Shown piece after piece: positions 1 to 8,998 of a DNA stretch of 64,000 nucleotides. A program made the position numbers and the translations under genes. Below the pieces are notes generated by a model that saw nothing but the letters and a program-made list of their open reading frames with translations, did not search any database and was not told the origin of the DNA. The first letter of the stretch is position 1. Each line of letters begins with the position of its first letter. The stretch is taken from NCBI RefSeq assembly GCF_004217555.1, contig NZ_SHKW01000001.1, positions 930,001-994,000 of the forward strand. Direction: 5' to 3'. This stretch comes from Edaphobacter modestus. Its GTDB lineage: Bacteria; Acidobacteriota; Terriglobia; Terriglobales; Acidobacteriaceae.

Positions 1-1031
1 TTGTCCCAACCTTCCTTGTTATCACCACGCGGTGGGTAGTAGTTGATGCGAACCTTGTGATAGAGGTCCTTGTAAAGTTCGGGATGAAGCTCAGGCTGAA
101 AGATGTGTTCGAGGACGCCGAGTTTTGAAACCTCTTTGGTCTTGAATGATTCGGGATCATCCAGTACTTCTCCATCGCGATTGCCAAGGATGTTCGTCGA
201 GTACCATCCGGCGACGCCAAGGTTGCGGACCTTGAATGCGGGCGCAAGCACGGTCTTGATGAACGTCTGACCGGTCTTGAAGTCCTTGCCACAAATCGGT
301 GCGTTCATCTTCTTCGACAGCTCCTGCAGAGCCGGGATATCGACCGTCAGATTTGGAGCACCGTTGGCGAAGGGGATTCCCTCCTTGAGCGCAGCCCATG
401 CGTAGAGCATCGAGGGAGTGATCGCGGGATCATCTTCAACGAGGCCTTTTTCGAAGGCCGCGAGAGTCTGGTGTACCGGGGCCTGCTCCATATAGATTTC
501 GGTGGAACCGCACCAGATCATCACCTGGCGATCGGTCCTGGTCTTGAACTCGGCAATGTCGTTGCGAATCTGGTTGGCGAGATCGCATTTATTCTTTCCG
601 GTCTTGACCGTCTTGCCTTCGAGCCGCTTCACATAGTGCTGATTGAACGCCGCAGGCAGAGGTTCGATGGATTCAAGAAAAGGTCGAATCTGTTGCAACT
701 GATCGTTGTCGAGCACCTGGGCGGTCTTTGCGGCGTCATAGAGGTTGCCGCCAAAGATATCCCATCCGGTAAAGACGAGATCATCGAGTGAAGCGAGCGG
801 AACGAAATCTTTAATCAGCGGGCTACGGGCTTCAGTTCGCTTACCGAGACGGATCGTTCCCATCTGAGAAGTGGATCCAATGGGGAGAGCGAGACCGCGT
901 CGGATGGCCTCGACGCCGGCAATCAGAGTCGTCGCAACGGCTCCCATCCCGGGGATCATGACACCTAATTTTCCTTGAGCTGGCGTAATGCTGGCTGCCG
1001 CTTCGGTGACTGCGGCGTTGGGTGTAGACAT
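1..1031 (-). CDS. ino1: Inositol-3-phosphate synthase (5' part, 3' end beyond window)
   Basis: Converts glucose 6-phosphate to 1L-myo-inositol 1-phosphate with NAD, in the cytoplasm. Translation from the ATG at 1031 gives about 343 residues before the window edge. An N-terminal Rossmann stretch (VMIPGMGAVATTLIAG, about residues 21-36) is followed by family blocks: TSQMGTIRLG, GWDIFGGNLYDAA, ICGKDFKTGQT and the signature NYYPPRGDNKEGWD near the truncated end. The remaining roughly 90 residues of a normal bacterial enzyme are missing only because the window ends. No partner gene is visible downstream. Transcribed away from the upstream DedA gene with about 160 bases between. Family assignment is firm; the pathway served (inositol lipid or osmolyte) cannot be judged. 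Confidence 0.93.
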   Translation of the reverse strand, partial: MSTPNAAVTEAAASITPAQGKLGVMIPGMGAVATTLIAGVEAIRRGLALPIGSTSQMGTIRLGKRTEARSPLIKDFVPLASLDDLVFTGWDIFGGNLYDAAKTAQVLDNDQLQQIRPFLESIEPLPAAFNQHYVKRLEGKTVKTGKNKCDLANQIRNDIAEFKTRTDRQVMIWCGSTEIYMEQAPVHQTLAAFEKGLVEDDPAITPSMLYAWAALKEGIPFANGAPNLTVDIPALQELSKKMNAPICGKDFKTGQTFIKTVLAPAFKVRNLGVAGWYSTNILGNRDGEVLDDPESFKTKEVSKLGVLEHIFQPELHPELYKDLYHKVRINYYPPRGDNKEGWD

Positions 1032-1194
1032 TGCGTGACAGTACCCTTCTTTTGTTGCGATTTTCCGTGCGCGCGCGGAAGGGTTAGTATCGCTCACCGG
1101 AGACGATGCTGCAAATAAAAGCCAGTGTTTATAGGCCTTTAGCGGTAACTGAGCTTTCGGCGTCTAGCGCAAAAATCAGGCCTTACAGGAACCT

Positions 1195-1833
1195 TCAAGC
1201 GGCCTCGCTGCGTATGCGATTTCGCCAATGAGTCCAGACAAACCAGACAATGCCGAGGAGCAGAACCGCTTCTACCGCAAAGTGGAATCGATGAAAGATC
1301 TCCTTGAACCGAGGATCCGAATCCCAGCGATCGCCAAGCTTCATGCCAACATAAGCCAGCACATAGCACCAGGGCCAGGAACCGATGAATGTATAGGCGT
1401 GGAATCGAAGTTGCGGCATACGTGCAATGCCAGCAGGCAGGGCGATAAAAGTGCGAACGACGGGAAGGAGGCGCGCAATCAGGACCGTGATCCCCCCGAA
1501 CCGTTGGAAAAAATGCTCGGTACGGTCGAGGTCATGACGACCGAGTAGGACGTACCGTCCGAAACGCTCGATAGCAGGCCTGCCACCGATTGCGCCTAGC
1601 CAATAGGCCGGAATCGAGCCGAGGTTACAACCGATCGCGCCAGCTGTAGCAACCCAGAAGAGCTTGAGTTGTCCGGTATGCACAAGATATCCGGCAAACG
1701 GCATGATGATCTCGGACGGCAATGGAATACAGGCGGATTCAATGCCCATGAGCAATGCAATGCCGGCGTAACCTCCGGCGGAAATGACGGAAATAATGAA
1801 TCCTGCAAGAATGGTGAGGATCTTCTCAGACAT
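1195..1833 (-). CDS. DedA/VTT-domain membrane protein
   Basis: 212 residues with four to five hydrophobic segments. It has the DedA/VTT (SNARE-associated) features: an N-terminal acidic-proline block (GIESACIPLPSEIIMPFAGY, about 30-49) and the C-terminal arginine block (IARLLPVVRTFIALPAG), which are the conserved E...P and R..P..R motifs of the family. Members act in the inner membrane as lipid or polyprenyl-phosphate flippases and influence proton-motive force. The gene is divergent from the acyltransferase at 1948, with a 114-base shared promoter region. Substrate not predictable from sequence. Confidence 0.88.
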   Translation of the reverse strand: MSEKILTILAGFIISVISAGGYAGIALLMGIESACIPLPSEIIMPFAGYLVHTGQLKLFWVATAGAIGCNLGSIPAYWLGAIGGRPAIERFGRYVLLGRHDLDRTEHFFQRFGGITVLIARLLPVVRTFIALPAGIARMPQLRFHAYTFIGSWPWCYVLAYVGMKLGDRWDSDPRFKEIFHRFHFAVEAVLLLGIVWFVWTHWRNRIRSEAA

Positions 1834-1947
1834 GCAGTCGCAGTATAGCGGGTCGATGCGCAGGTCTGTACGCTAATATGAAGAGAAACGTCATCCTGTC
1901 ACAGACTATTATTTACGAAAGCTGACTGAACGAACGGGCCTGAACTA

Positions 1948-3021
1948 TTGAAACGCGAGATCGAACTCGATTTTGTGCGCGGTATCGCCATCCTCATGGT
2001 GCTTGACTTCCACTCGCCCAAAGGCATCCTTTTTTATCCGTTCAGGTTATTGGGGTTTCAGCACTTTGGCTGGGCAGGTGTCGATATCTTCTTCGTCCTG
2101 AGCGGCTTTCTCGTGGGCGGCCTCCTTATCAAGGAGTGGAAGCTTAAGGGACGCATCAACAGCAAGGTCTTCCTGATTCGGCGCGGCTTCAAGATATGGC
2201 CCCAATACTATCTGTTCATTGTGCTGATGCTGCTGACGGGACATCGGTCTCTGCAACAGCTATGGGGCAATCTGCTGAACGTTCAAAATTATGTGGGCGG
2301 CGTTGCACATACATGGAGTCTGGCTGTCGAAGAGCACGCCTACATAATCTTGGTTCTGCTGCTGGCAGTCGCAGCGATTCTCAAGGTAAGGATGAAGATG
2401 TTTTTCTTCTTCCTGATAGGGATGACCCTCAGCGTCATTGTGCTGCGAGCGATACTTGCGGCACATGGCCATAACGTGTTTTCCGAAACGCATACACGAA
2501 TTGATGGAATTCTCGAAGGCGTGCTGCTCGCAACTCTCTACCACTATGCGCCTGAGACCTTTCGCCGCCTGCAACGACCGCGATGGTTGTGGTTATCCAT
2601 TATTGTGGCCGCGATTATTTATTTCCGCCTGAATCTTCACTCGCCCATTGCTACTTCTCTTACCTTCGACTGCGCAAACGCAATGGGGATTGCCGTTCTA
2701 ATGTTGTTCTACAGGCGCCGCGAAGGAAAAAAGCGGCCTGCCCTCTACCGATTTGTGGCATGGATAGGACTCTATTCCTATGGAATCTATCTGTGGCATG
2801 TATCTGTCGTTGAGCCGGCGGTGAAGGTATCGACGCACCTGCCTCATTGGTTTGCCGCGGTCTGGATCGCGGTGGCTCCGTCTATTTTGGGTGTAATTGT
2901 CGGAATCTTCTTTACGAAGATCGTAGAGTTCCCGGCCTTGGCCTTGAGGGACAAATTGTTCCCTCGGCCAATCGATTCTGCGGTTGGGGTTCCGGCCGAG
3001 ATCGAAGCGGTGTCAAAATGA
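1948..3021 (+). CDS. Acyltransferase 3 family (OafA/YrhL-like) membrane protein
   Basis: 357 residues with about ten transmembrane helices. The N-terminus ELDFVRGIAILMVLDFH carries the R..A....H pattern of acyltransferase 3 proteins, and AHTWSLAVEEHAYIIL is the WSLSVEE family block. Members transfer acetyl or other acyl groups onto cell-surface glycans. Starts at TTG (1948), which follows a stop-rich leader; an ATG further in would cut into the first helix block. The tail after the last helix (IDSAVGVPAEIEAVSK) is soluble. No glycan cluster nearby reveals the acceptor. Confidence 0.87.
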   Translation: MKREIELDFVRGIAILMVLDFHSPKGILFYPFRLLGFQHFGWAGVDIFFVLSGFLVGGLLIKEWKLKGRINSKVFLIRRGFKIWPQYYLFIVLMLLTGHRSLQQLWGNLLNVQNYVGGVAHTWSLAVEEHAYIILVLLLAVAAILKVRMKMFFFFLIGMTLSVIVLRAILAAHGHNVFSETHTRIDGILEGVLLATLYHYAPETFRRLQRPRWLWLSIIVAAIIYFRLNLHSPIATSLTFDCANAMGIAVLMLFYRRREGKKRPALYRFVAWIGLYSYGIYLWHVSVVEPAVKVSTHLPHWFAAVWIAVAPSILGVIVGIFFTKIVEFPALALRDKLFPRPIDSAVGVPAEIEAVSK

Positions 3022-3139
3022 CTTGCCTGCCAGAGTGCTCTATCATGACTGCATAGGTTTACGACGCGATGAGTTGACTGCGAGCCACAATTCATCGCAG
3101 CAGGCGATCAACGAAACACGGTATTAGGAGAATTTGCTC

Positions 3140-3932
3140 ATGTCAGACACTGTTGTCGCTCCGGTTGCTACAGGGGATGTACCTGCAAGATCGCGCCCGG
3201 CAACCAGCTACGGAGCTCAACCACATGATCCCTCCAAGCCCCCGGTAAAAAGACAGATCGTCTGCTTCAGCTTCTTCAAAATCATGCCTGAGTGGCGCAG
3301 ACTTCCGGCCGAAGAGAAGATTGCGCACAAAGCAGCTTTCATGGACGTTCTGGAGAAATGGAACAAGCCCGGCGAGTTTTTGTCGATGACCTATTCAACG
3401 GTCGGCACGCGCGGGGATGTGGACATTGCGTCTGGTCGATCGGATATGCTGTGGATGAACTGAACCGGATGCGCAGTGAGTTGATGGCCTCTCCCCTAGA
3501 TGGATACCTGACAACTCCACATAACTTCCTCGCAATACGAAGAGATCGCAATATCAGATCGATCGACCTGACGAAAGCGAAGGCGAAGGGCGCGGTGCGA
3601 TCCGCGCTGGGGGGCAGAAGTACATCTTCATCTATCCCTTCTGGAAGACACGTTCCTGGTATCTGCTTCCCGCCGATGAACGGAAACGGTTGATGGACGA
3701 ACACATTCGTATAGGGCTGAGCTATCCACGGGTGAAGCTGAATACAACCTACTCCTTCGGAATCGACGACCAGGAATTCGTAGTCGCATTCGAGACGAAC
3801 TTCCCTGAGGATTTCCTGGATCTGGTGCAACAGCTTCGTGAGACCGAGATCAGCATGTATACCCTGCAGGACACGCCCATCTTCAGCTGTGTTCGCGTGT
3901 CCCCAGCAGAGATGTTGGATCACATCGGATAA
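3140..3932 (+). pseudogene. hemQ: hemQ-like coproheme decarboxylase, interrupted by two frameshifts
   Basis: HemQ/ChdC converts coproheme to heme b in the coproporphyrin-dependent pathway. The reading frame starts at ATG 3140 (TAGGAG nine bases upstream) and matches up to GTRGDVD near 3427. It then jumps frame: CVWSIGYAVDELNRMRSELM (about 3431-3490) through PHNFLA is in a second frame. From about 3536 a third frame carries TKRSQYQIDRPDE, IFIYPFWKTRSWYLLP (the Tyr-x3-Lys of the family) and the C-terminal MDEHIRIG...TYSFGIDDQEFVV up to 3932. One extra base at each junction restores a full-length protein: T in ATTGC near 3428 and A in CAATAC near 3533. Both would be shortened homopolymers. nth follows after 2 bases. 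Either a recent pseudogene or two sequence errors; because the protein should be essential for heme here, I favour error. Confidence 0.85.
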
Positions 3933-3934
3933 GA

Positions 3935-4645
3935 ATGCCGCAAGCGAAAGCAGCAGCTATCAATCGTGCCAGGAAGAAGCCTGTCTGGAACCCTTTGAAT
4001 CCAAAGCGGGTTGCAGCCATTCTGGACATACTTGCGAAGACCTATCCTGGCGTTGTCTGTGCATTGAATCATCGCAATGCATGGGAACTTACGGTTGCGA
4101 CGATCCTCTCGGCGCAATGCACAGACGTCCGGGTGAACCTCGTAACCCCGGCTCTTTTCAAAGCCTTTCCTACACCAAAGACCATGGCAGCTGCTTCCCT
4201 TCCGGAGATCGAAGAGCTGATCCGCTCCACAGGTTTTTTTCGCAATAAGGCGAAATCGATTCAAGGGGCTGCTCGCATAGTCGCTGAAGAGTTCGGAGGT
4301 AAGGTCCCCCAAGCGATGGAAGAGATTCTTCGCTTGCCTGGCGTAGCCCGCAAGACGGCAAACGTCGTTCTGGGGTCCTGGTATGGGATCGCATCAGGCG
4401 TGGTCGTCGATACCCATGTGATGCGTCTATCGCGCCGCCTTGAGCTGACGGATCACACATCGCCTGAGAAGATCGAACGTGACCTGGTGAAGATCCTTCC
4501 ACCCGACCGCTGGATCAACTTCTCACATGAATTGATCCACCATGGAAGACAGGTCTGCCTGGCGAGAAAGCCGCGATGCGTGGACTGTACTCTCGAGAAA
4601 CTCTGCAACTCTTCAGATAAAACGTGGAGCTCGCACACTCTTTGA
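3935..4645 (+). CDS. nth: Endonuclease III (DNA glycosylase/AP lyase)
   Basis: 236 residues. Removes oxidised pyrimidines and cleaves the abasic site by beta-elimination. The helix-hairpin-helix LPGVARKTANVVLG (134-147) contains catalytic Lys140; the catalytic Asp is Asp159 in VVVDTHVMRLSRR. The 4Fe-4S ligands are Cys208, Cys215, Cys218 and Cys224 with the exact C-x6-C-x2-C-x5-C spacing. An N-terminal basic extension of about 18 residues (RARKKP) precedes the usual start of the fold. ATG lies 2 bases after the hemQ stop, so the two are probably cotranscribed. Confidence 0.96.
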   Translation: MPQAKAAAINRARKKPVWNPLNPKRVAAILDILAKTYPGVVCALNHRNAWELTVATILSAQCTDVRVNLVTPALFKAFPTPKTMAAASLPEIEELIRSTGFFRNKAKSIQGAARIVAEEFGGKVPQAMEEILRLPGVARKTANVVLGSWYGIASGVVVDTHVMRLSRRLELTDHTSPEKIERDLVKILPPDRWINFSHELIHHGRQVCLARKPRCVDCTLEKLCNSSDKTWSSHTL

Positions 4646-4700
4646 CAACCCTGTTAAGCCGTTCGCTTCGGCAGGAAATCCCAGATCTGAGCTGTCTGCG

Positions 4701-5477
4701 TCATGTTGATCTTCTTCCAAAATAGCGAACAATTGCTTGAGCGAGAGCAGGAATAGTCGACTCATCCGCTTCAACGGTCGGCTCCAGCCCCAAATCACGT
4801 ATAGCCTGGGACGTGATAGGGCCGATGGAAGCGAGCCCAATACCTATGGGCAAAGCGATTCTCGCCGCATCGAGAAGAGTTTTGAGATTGCGGGCAGTAG
4901 ATGCGCTGGTGAAGGTGATGACATCAGGATAGTCCACCGGCGAGCCGAACAGCTCCCGAAGTCGAGGAATCGATTCTTCAGGAATACGGTTGCGGTATGC
5001 GTCAACGACTGTGAGCCGTGTTCCTGCGCGAAGCAGCGTTGCGGGAAGTACGTCTCGGGCTTCTGCAGCGCGGATCAAGAGGACGCTTGCCCCTTTAGCG
5101 TGTGGCGCGAGCGATTCAGCGAGTGACTCGGCTATATAGCGCGGGGGGAGAAGCGAAACTCTCATCCCAATCTTCTCAACGGCCCGGGCGGTAGCTGGTC
5201 CTATCACGGCGATCTTCTTAGGTACGCTCTCCGACTTGCGGCGTTCACCGAAGACCTCCACGGCGTGCACACTGGTGAAGACCACCCAGTCGAAGTCATC
5301 GAGGTGAGCCAGGGCCTCATCCAGAGCCATAAAGGACTCGGGAGGAACAATCTCAATCGTAGGAATGGATAAGATTACCGCACCGTCGTTCTGGAGCAAG
5401 GTCGCCAATTCCGACGCACGACCTGGTGTGCGTGTGATGAGTATGCGACGCCTAGTGAGAGCTGAGATCTCGTCCAC
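4701..5477 (-). CDS. hemD: Uroporphyrinogen-III synthase
   Basis: 258 residues. Closes hydroxymethylbilane with inversion of ring D to give uroporphyrinogen III. The family has low sequence identity, but RRILITRTPGRASELATLL at the start, the central FDWVVFTSVHAVEVF, and ITFTSASTARNL with ASIGPITSQAIRDLGLEPTV near the end are the characteristic blocks of the two-domain HemD fold. GTG start at 5477 with AGGAG only one base away, so the exact start is uncertain. In many bacteria hemD follows hemC directly; here they are 6 kb apart with a signalling cassette and a decarboxylase between. Confidence 0.9.
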   Translation of the reverse strand: MDEISALTRRRILITRTPGRASELATLLQNDGAVILSIPTIEIVPPESFMALDEALAHLDDFDWVVFTSVHAVEVFGERRKSESVPKKIAVIGPATARAVEKIGMRVSLLPPRYIAESLAESLAPHAKGASVLLIRAAEARDVLPATLLRAGTRLTVVDAYRNRIPEESIPRLRELFGSPVDYPDVITFTSASTARNLKTLLDAARIALPIGIGLASIGPITSQAIRDLGLEPTVEADESTIPALAQAIVRYFGRRST

Positions 5478-5500
5478 ACTCCTATTGTATGTGCGAGTCT

Positions 5501-7090
5501 TCAGGACACCTGTGCGATGGTAGAGTCGTCACGATCTGCCAGATAGGGCTGTTCTCTATGGAGAACGAGATGATTGAGAGCGGCTGGTCCATCATGCGTC
5601 GGCAGCAAAATACGAAAGATCGTGCCACCGCGAGCCCCAAGCGTCGCCTGACGCGAACGAACATGAATGCTCCCCTGGTGCTTGGTAATGATCTCGCGCG
5701 AGATCCATAGGCCAAGCCCGGTTCCGGTTATCCCCTTCGTCGAGAAAAAAGCCTCGAAGATGTGATCACGGACGCTCGGCTCCATGCCTATGCCATTATC
5801 GGCGATTGAAAGACTGACCCCGCGACGATCGTGTTTCCAGTCGCGAGTGGGACGGCTGCGAATCGTAATTCGACCTCCCTGCCCGACCGCATCAATCGCA
5901 TTGCCAATGAGATTGGCAAGGACCTGGCGGAGTTCCCCGTCATGGGCTAAGAGTGTGGGTTCAGCGCGCAGATCACGAACAATCTGAATGTCCAGCTGCC
6001 GGAAACGAGGCTCGAGAAGTGCGAGCACGGTTTCAATGAGTTCGTGGAGATCCACATCAGTCGGCTTGGTGGAAGCACGATAGAAGCGCAGGGTCTGGAC
6101 GGTGATCTGGCTGACGCGGTTCAGTTCCTTCTGCGCAAGGTCAAGATATTGGCGAGCATCCTCGGGAAGGTTGGTTTGCGCAACAAGATACAGACAGTTG
6201 GTCACAGCCTCCAGCGGATTATTGATTTCATGAGAGATGGAAGCGGCAAGCCTTCCAGCCACAGCGAGCTTTTCGGTGCGACGAATGACCTCCTCGCTCT
6301 TCTTCTGGAGCGACAGGTCGGCGACAAAGATTGCTACCTGGCGATCTCCATTGACCGATTCGGAGTCAAGAAAGGACATTCCTATGAGCGCGTCGACCGA
6401 CTGGCCATCGAGACGGGAACAAGATATCTCGAATGGCTCGGAATCGACAGAGCTCGTTATAAGGCTCTCCAGGTGTTCAGCCAGGACAGGAGAGATGTTT
6501 GTAAGGGTAAAGGCGCCGGTGAGGAGATCGCTACCGCTATAGCCAAGGAGTCGTTCAACTGCACGATTCGCATAGTGAATCTTTCCGAAAGGATCACTGA
6601 TCAGAAGCCCAAGAGGAAGCGCTTCGACGAGAGAGCGGAATCGGGCCTCACTGGCCTTGAGTGCGCGCTCTGCGGCAAGACGGTTTCTTCGAGTTACCGC
6701 CTCGTTCCGTTCACGCTGGATCGCAGGAACGAGCCTTGCGAGATTTTGCTTGGAGACGTAGTCGTGTGCTCCGGAGCGCATGGCATCGACTGCTGTCTCT
6801 TCGGAGACAGCTCCGGAAAACATGATGAACGGAATATCGAGTCCAGTGGAGTGGAGCAGCTTGAGAGCGGCAGGGCCGCTGAAGCTTGGGAGGTTATAGT
6901 CGGCCAGGATGACGTCAGGGAGCGCGTCCTCCTCCAACCGGCGCAGCATATCCGATGCGGTCTCGACCCGAACCATCTGAGGCATAAAGCCATTACGGCG
7001 GAGGTGACGCTCCAGAAGAAATGCATCGTCCGGATTATCTTCGACGAGCAGAACCCGAAGTCGATTCGATTCTAAGTTTGCGGCGGACAT
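5501..7090 (-). CDS. Response regulator-PAS-histidine kinase hybrid
   Basis: 529 residues, no membrane segments. Order: receiver domain (about 10-130; VLLVEDNPDD acid pair, phospho-Asp in ILADYNLPSFSG, Lys in VSKQN), PAS domain (about 150-265; FRSLVEALPLGLLI, YANRAVERLLGYSG), HisKA with phospho-His in ISHEINNPLEAV, and HATPase (NLIGNAIDAVG N-box, GIGMEP, GTGLGLW). An N-terminal rather than C-terminal receiver suggests it is phosphorylated by another kinase and passes the signal on. Its start overlaps the end of the next upstream gene by 19 bases, so it is translationally coupled to the response regulator. Signal unknown. Confidence 0.92.
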   Translation of the reverse strand: MSAANLESNRLRVLLVEDNPDDAFLLERHLRRNGFMPQMVRVETASDMLRRLEEDALPDVILADYNLPSFSGPAALKLLHSTGLDIPFIMFSGAVSEETAVDAMRSGAHDYVSKQNLARLVPAIQRERNEAVTRRNRLAAERALKASEARFRSLVEALPLGLLISDPFGKIHYANRAVERLLGYSGSDLLTGAFTLTNISPVLAEHLESLITSSVDSEPFEISCSRLDGQSVDALIGMSFLDSESVNGDRQVAIFVADLSLQKKSEEVIRRTEKLAVAGRLAASISHEINNPLEAVTNCLYLVAQTNLPEDARQYLDLAQKELNRVSQITVQTLRFYRASTKPTDVDLHELIETVLALLEPRFRQLDIQIVRDLRAEPTLLAHDGELRQVLANLIGNAIDAVGQGGRITIRSRPTRDWKHDRRGVSLSIADNGIGMEPSVRDHIFEAFFSTKGITGTGLGLWISREIITKHQGSIHVRSRQATLGARGGTIFRILLPTHDGPAALNHLVLHREQPYLADRDDSTIAQVS

Positions 7091-7497
7091 TCGTTAAGTA
7101 CCAGCCAGTACATGCCAAGCTGCCGGGTTGCCTCTGCAAAATCATTGAAGCTGACCGGCTTGCGAATGTAACTGTTGACACCAAGTTGATAGGAACGCAC
7201 GACATCGCGTTCCTCGTCGGACGAGGTAAGAACGACCACAGGAAGAAGCCGCGTCGTCTCCCCGGAACGTATTCGGCGGAGTACTTCAAGCCCATCGATC
7301 TTTGGCAGCTTCAGGTCGAGCAGGATCACCTGGGGTGTAATCGCGTTTTCGCCAAAGAGCAGATTAATCGCCTCTTCGCCGTCGTGCGCCACACGAACAT
7401 CATTTGCAATATTCGACTTCTTCAGAGCTCGAATGGTAAGAAGCTCATGGTCGGGATCGTCTTCGACCAGAAGAATCAACTTCGTTGCATCCGTCAT
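7072..7497 (-). CDS. Single-domain response regulator (Rcp1-like)
   Basis: 141 residues, a lone receiver domain: ILLVEDDPDHELLT (acid pair), phospho-Asp in VILLDLKLPKIDG, Thr in VVVLTSS and Lys in YIRKPVSFNDF. This resembles the Rcp1 type that pairs with bacteriophytochrome-like kinases, having the long beta4-alpha4 region and a C-terminal QLGMYWLVLN helix. No output domain, so it acts as a phosphate shuttle or by protein binding. It sits 4 bases after the CHASE3 kinase and overlaps the hybrid kinase downstream, so the three form one operon. Confidence 0.93.
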   Translation of the reverse strand: MTDATKLILLVEDDPDHELLTIRALKKSNIANDVRVAHDGEEAINLLFGENAITPQVILLDLKLPKIDGLEVLRRIRSGETTRLLPVVVLTSSDEERDVVRSYQLGVNSYIRKPVSFNDFAEATRQLGMYWLVLNECPPQT

Positions 7498-7501
7498 TTC
7501 G

Positions 7502-8941
7502 TTATCCTAACGTAAACCAGAAGGTGGCGCCATGATCGACAATACTGTCTGCCCAGATCGTGCCGTGGTGGCGGTGGACGATGCGTGCAACGGTCGCCAG
7601 ACCTATTCCCGATCCTCGGAAATCTTTGTCACCGTGGAGGCGATTGAAAGCGTTGAAGAGCCTGTCGGCGTAAAACATGTCGAAACCAGCTCCATTGTCT
7701 CTAACAAACCATGCGGCCTTTTCCTTGTCCCATCCAAAGTCAACTCGGCTATCTGGGCGTTTGGAGCTGAACTTAACTGAGTTCCCAAAAAGATTTTCAA
7801 GGGCAACTCGCACGAGGCGGGAATCTCCGTCGGCCCTTAAACCTGGTTCGATACGAAAAACGATGTTCCGTTCCGGGTTCTCCTCAAGTAGAACCGCTGC
7901 AACGGACTCGGCGACTTGGCTCATATCAAATTGTTCGCGGCCTATTTCGGTACGAGTGATACGGGAGAGTTGAAGCAGAGCGTCGATGAGTTGCCCCATG
8001 CGCTGCACTCCATTGCGAACACGGCGAATATAGTCCCGTCCAGTCTCGTCAACGGCCTCCTGGTAGTCCTCTTCGAGCGCAAGGGAGAAGCCGTCGATGG
8101 TGCGAAGAGGCGCGCGTAGATCGTGAGACACGGAGTAGCTGAAGGCCTGAAGCTCATGATTGATCGTTTCAAGCTCCCGCGTTCGTTCCTTGACTCTCTG
8201 TTCGAGAGATGCGTTCAACGAGCGAACCTCATCGGCACGTCGCTCGGCCTCGTTGCGAGCCACCGCAAGGCGCTCCGCATCCACTTCGGCGGCGTACCGC
8301 ATGGCGCGTTCCGTGGCAAAGTATCGAAACAGAAATGCGATAAAGAAGAAGTCGAGAGCACTTGCCAGAGCAACGATGTAGTGTGCTCGACGATTATCCT
8401 GGTCGACGATCACCGTACGGATTTCCAACAGGTGGCGTTCTTCAGACTCCATTCTGTCAGCAATGCGGCGAAGATGATCCATCTCCGTCTTGCCGGTTCC
8501 GCTTAACACGAGCGACCGAATGGTGTCGTGGTCACTACTCCTCCGAAGCTCGATTCCCTGTTGCAGCAAGCTAAGTCTTTGCTCAAGAACTGCTCTCATC
8601 TCCAAGAGTTGAACGGCCTGGTGCGGGCGGTCGGAGGTAAGAGAGGCAAAGTGATCGAGCTTGGAAGGAAGCTCGCGACGCGCTATCGTGTAAGGCTCCA
8701 GGTAACTTTCGTCTCCCGTAATCAAATAACCGCGATTGCCGGTTTCTGCATCCTTGACAGAGCTCATAATGCTCTCGACCTGATTGATCACCTGCCAGGT
8801 ATGGGAAACGCGATACTCGCTATCGTGGAGCGATTGAATCGCGCGGAAGCCGAACCACGCGTTGAAGGCAACCACGACGGCGGCGAAGATAAGCAGAGAT
8901 GGGATGAGTAAACGGCTGGGCCTAGATTTCATCGAGCTCAT
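7502..8941 (-). CDS. CHASE3-domain sensor histidine kinase
   Basis: 479 residues. A first transmembrane helix (about 12-32) and a second (about 186-206) bracket an extracytoplasmic helical CHASE3 domain (SVKDAETGNRGYLITGDESY is the family hallmark). A long charged coiled coil (about 215-265) leads into HisKA (phospho-His in FSYSVSHDLRAPLRTIDGF) and HATPase (NLFGNSVKFSS, DNGAGFDM, GSGIGLATV). The HisKA block is of the phytochrome-kinase type, which fits the Rcp1-like regulator immediately downstream. Start ATG at 8941. Ligand of CHASE3 unknown. Confidence 0.93.
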   Translation of the reverse strand: MSSMKSRPSRLLIPSLLIFAAVVVAFNAWFGFRAIQSLHDSEYRVSHTWQVINQVESIMSSVKDAETGNRGYLITGDESYLEPYTIARRELPSKLDHFASLTSDRPHQAVQLLEMRAVLEQRLSLLQQGIELRRSSDHDTIRSLVLSGTGKTEMDHLRRIADRMESEERHLLEIRTVIVDQDNRRAHYIVALASALDFFFIAFLFRYFATERAMRYAAEVDAERLAVARNEAERRADEVRSLNASLEQRVKERTRELETINHELQAFSYSVSHDLRAPLRTIDGFSLALEEDYQEAVDETGRDYIRRVRNGVQRMGQLIDALLQLSRITRTEIGREQFDMSQVAESVAAVLLEENPERNIVFRIEPGLRADGDSRLVRVALENLFGNSVKFSSKRPDSRVDFGWDKEKAAWFVRDNGAGFDMFYADRLFNAFNRLHGDKDFRGSGIGLATVARIVHRHHGTIWADSIVDHGATFWFTLG

Positions 8942-8998
8942 TCTAAGATGTCGAAACGAGCTGCCGCGTTGGAAGCCTCTGATTCAAATCGTCCAAAT

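Noticed and set aside
471..791. Plus-strand 106-codon open frame near the left edge
   Set aside because: Antisense to inositol-3-phosphate synthase, whose conserved motifs run through the region.
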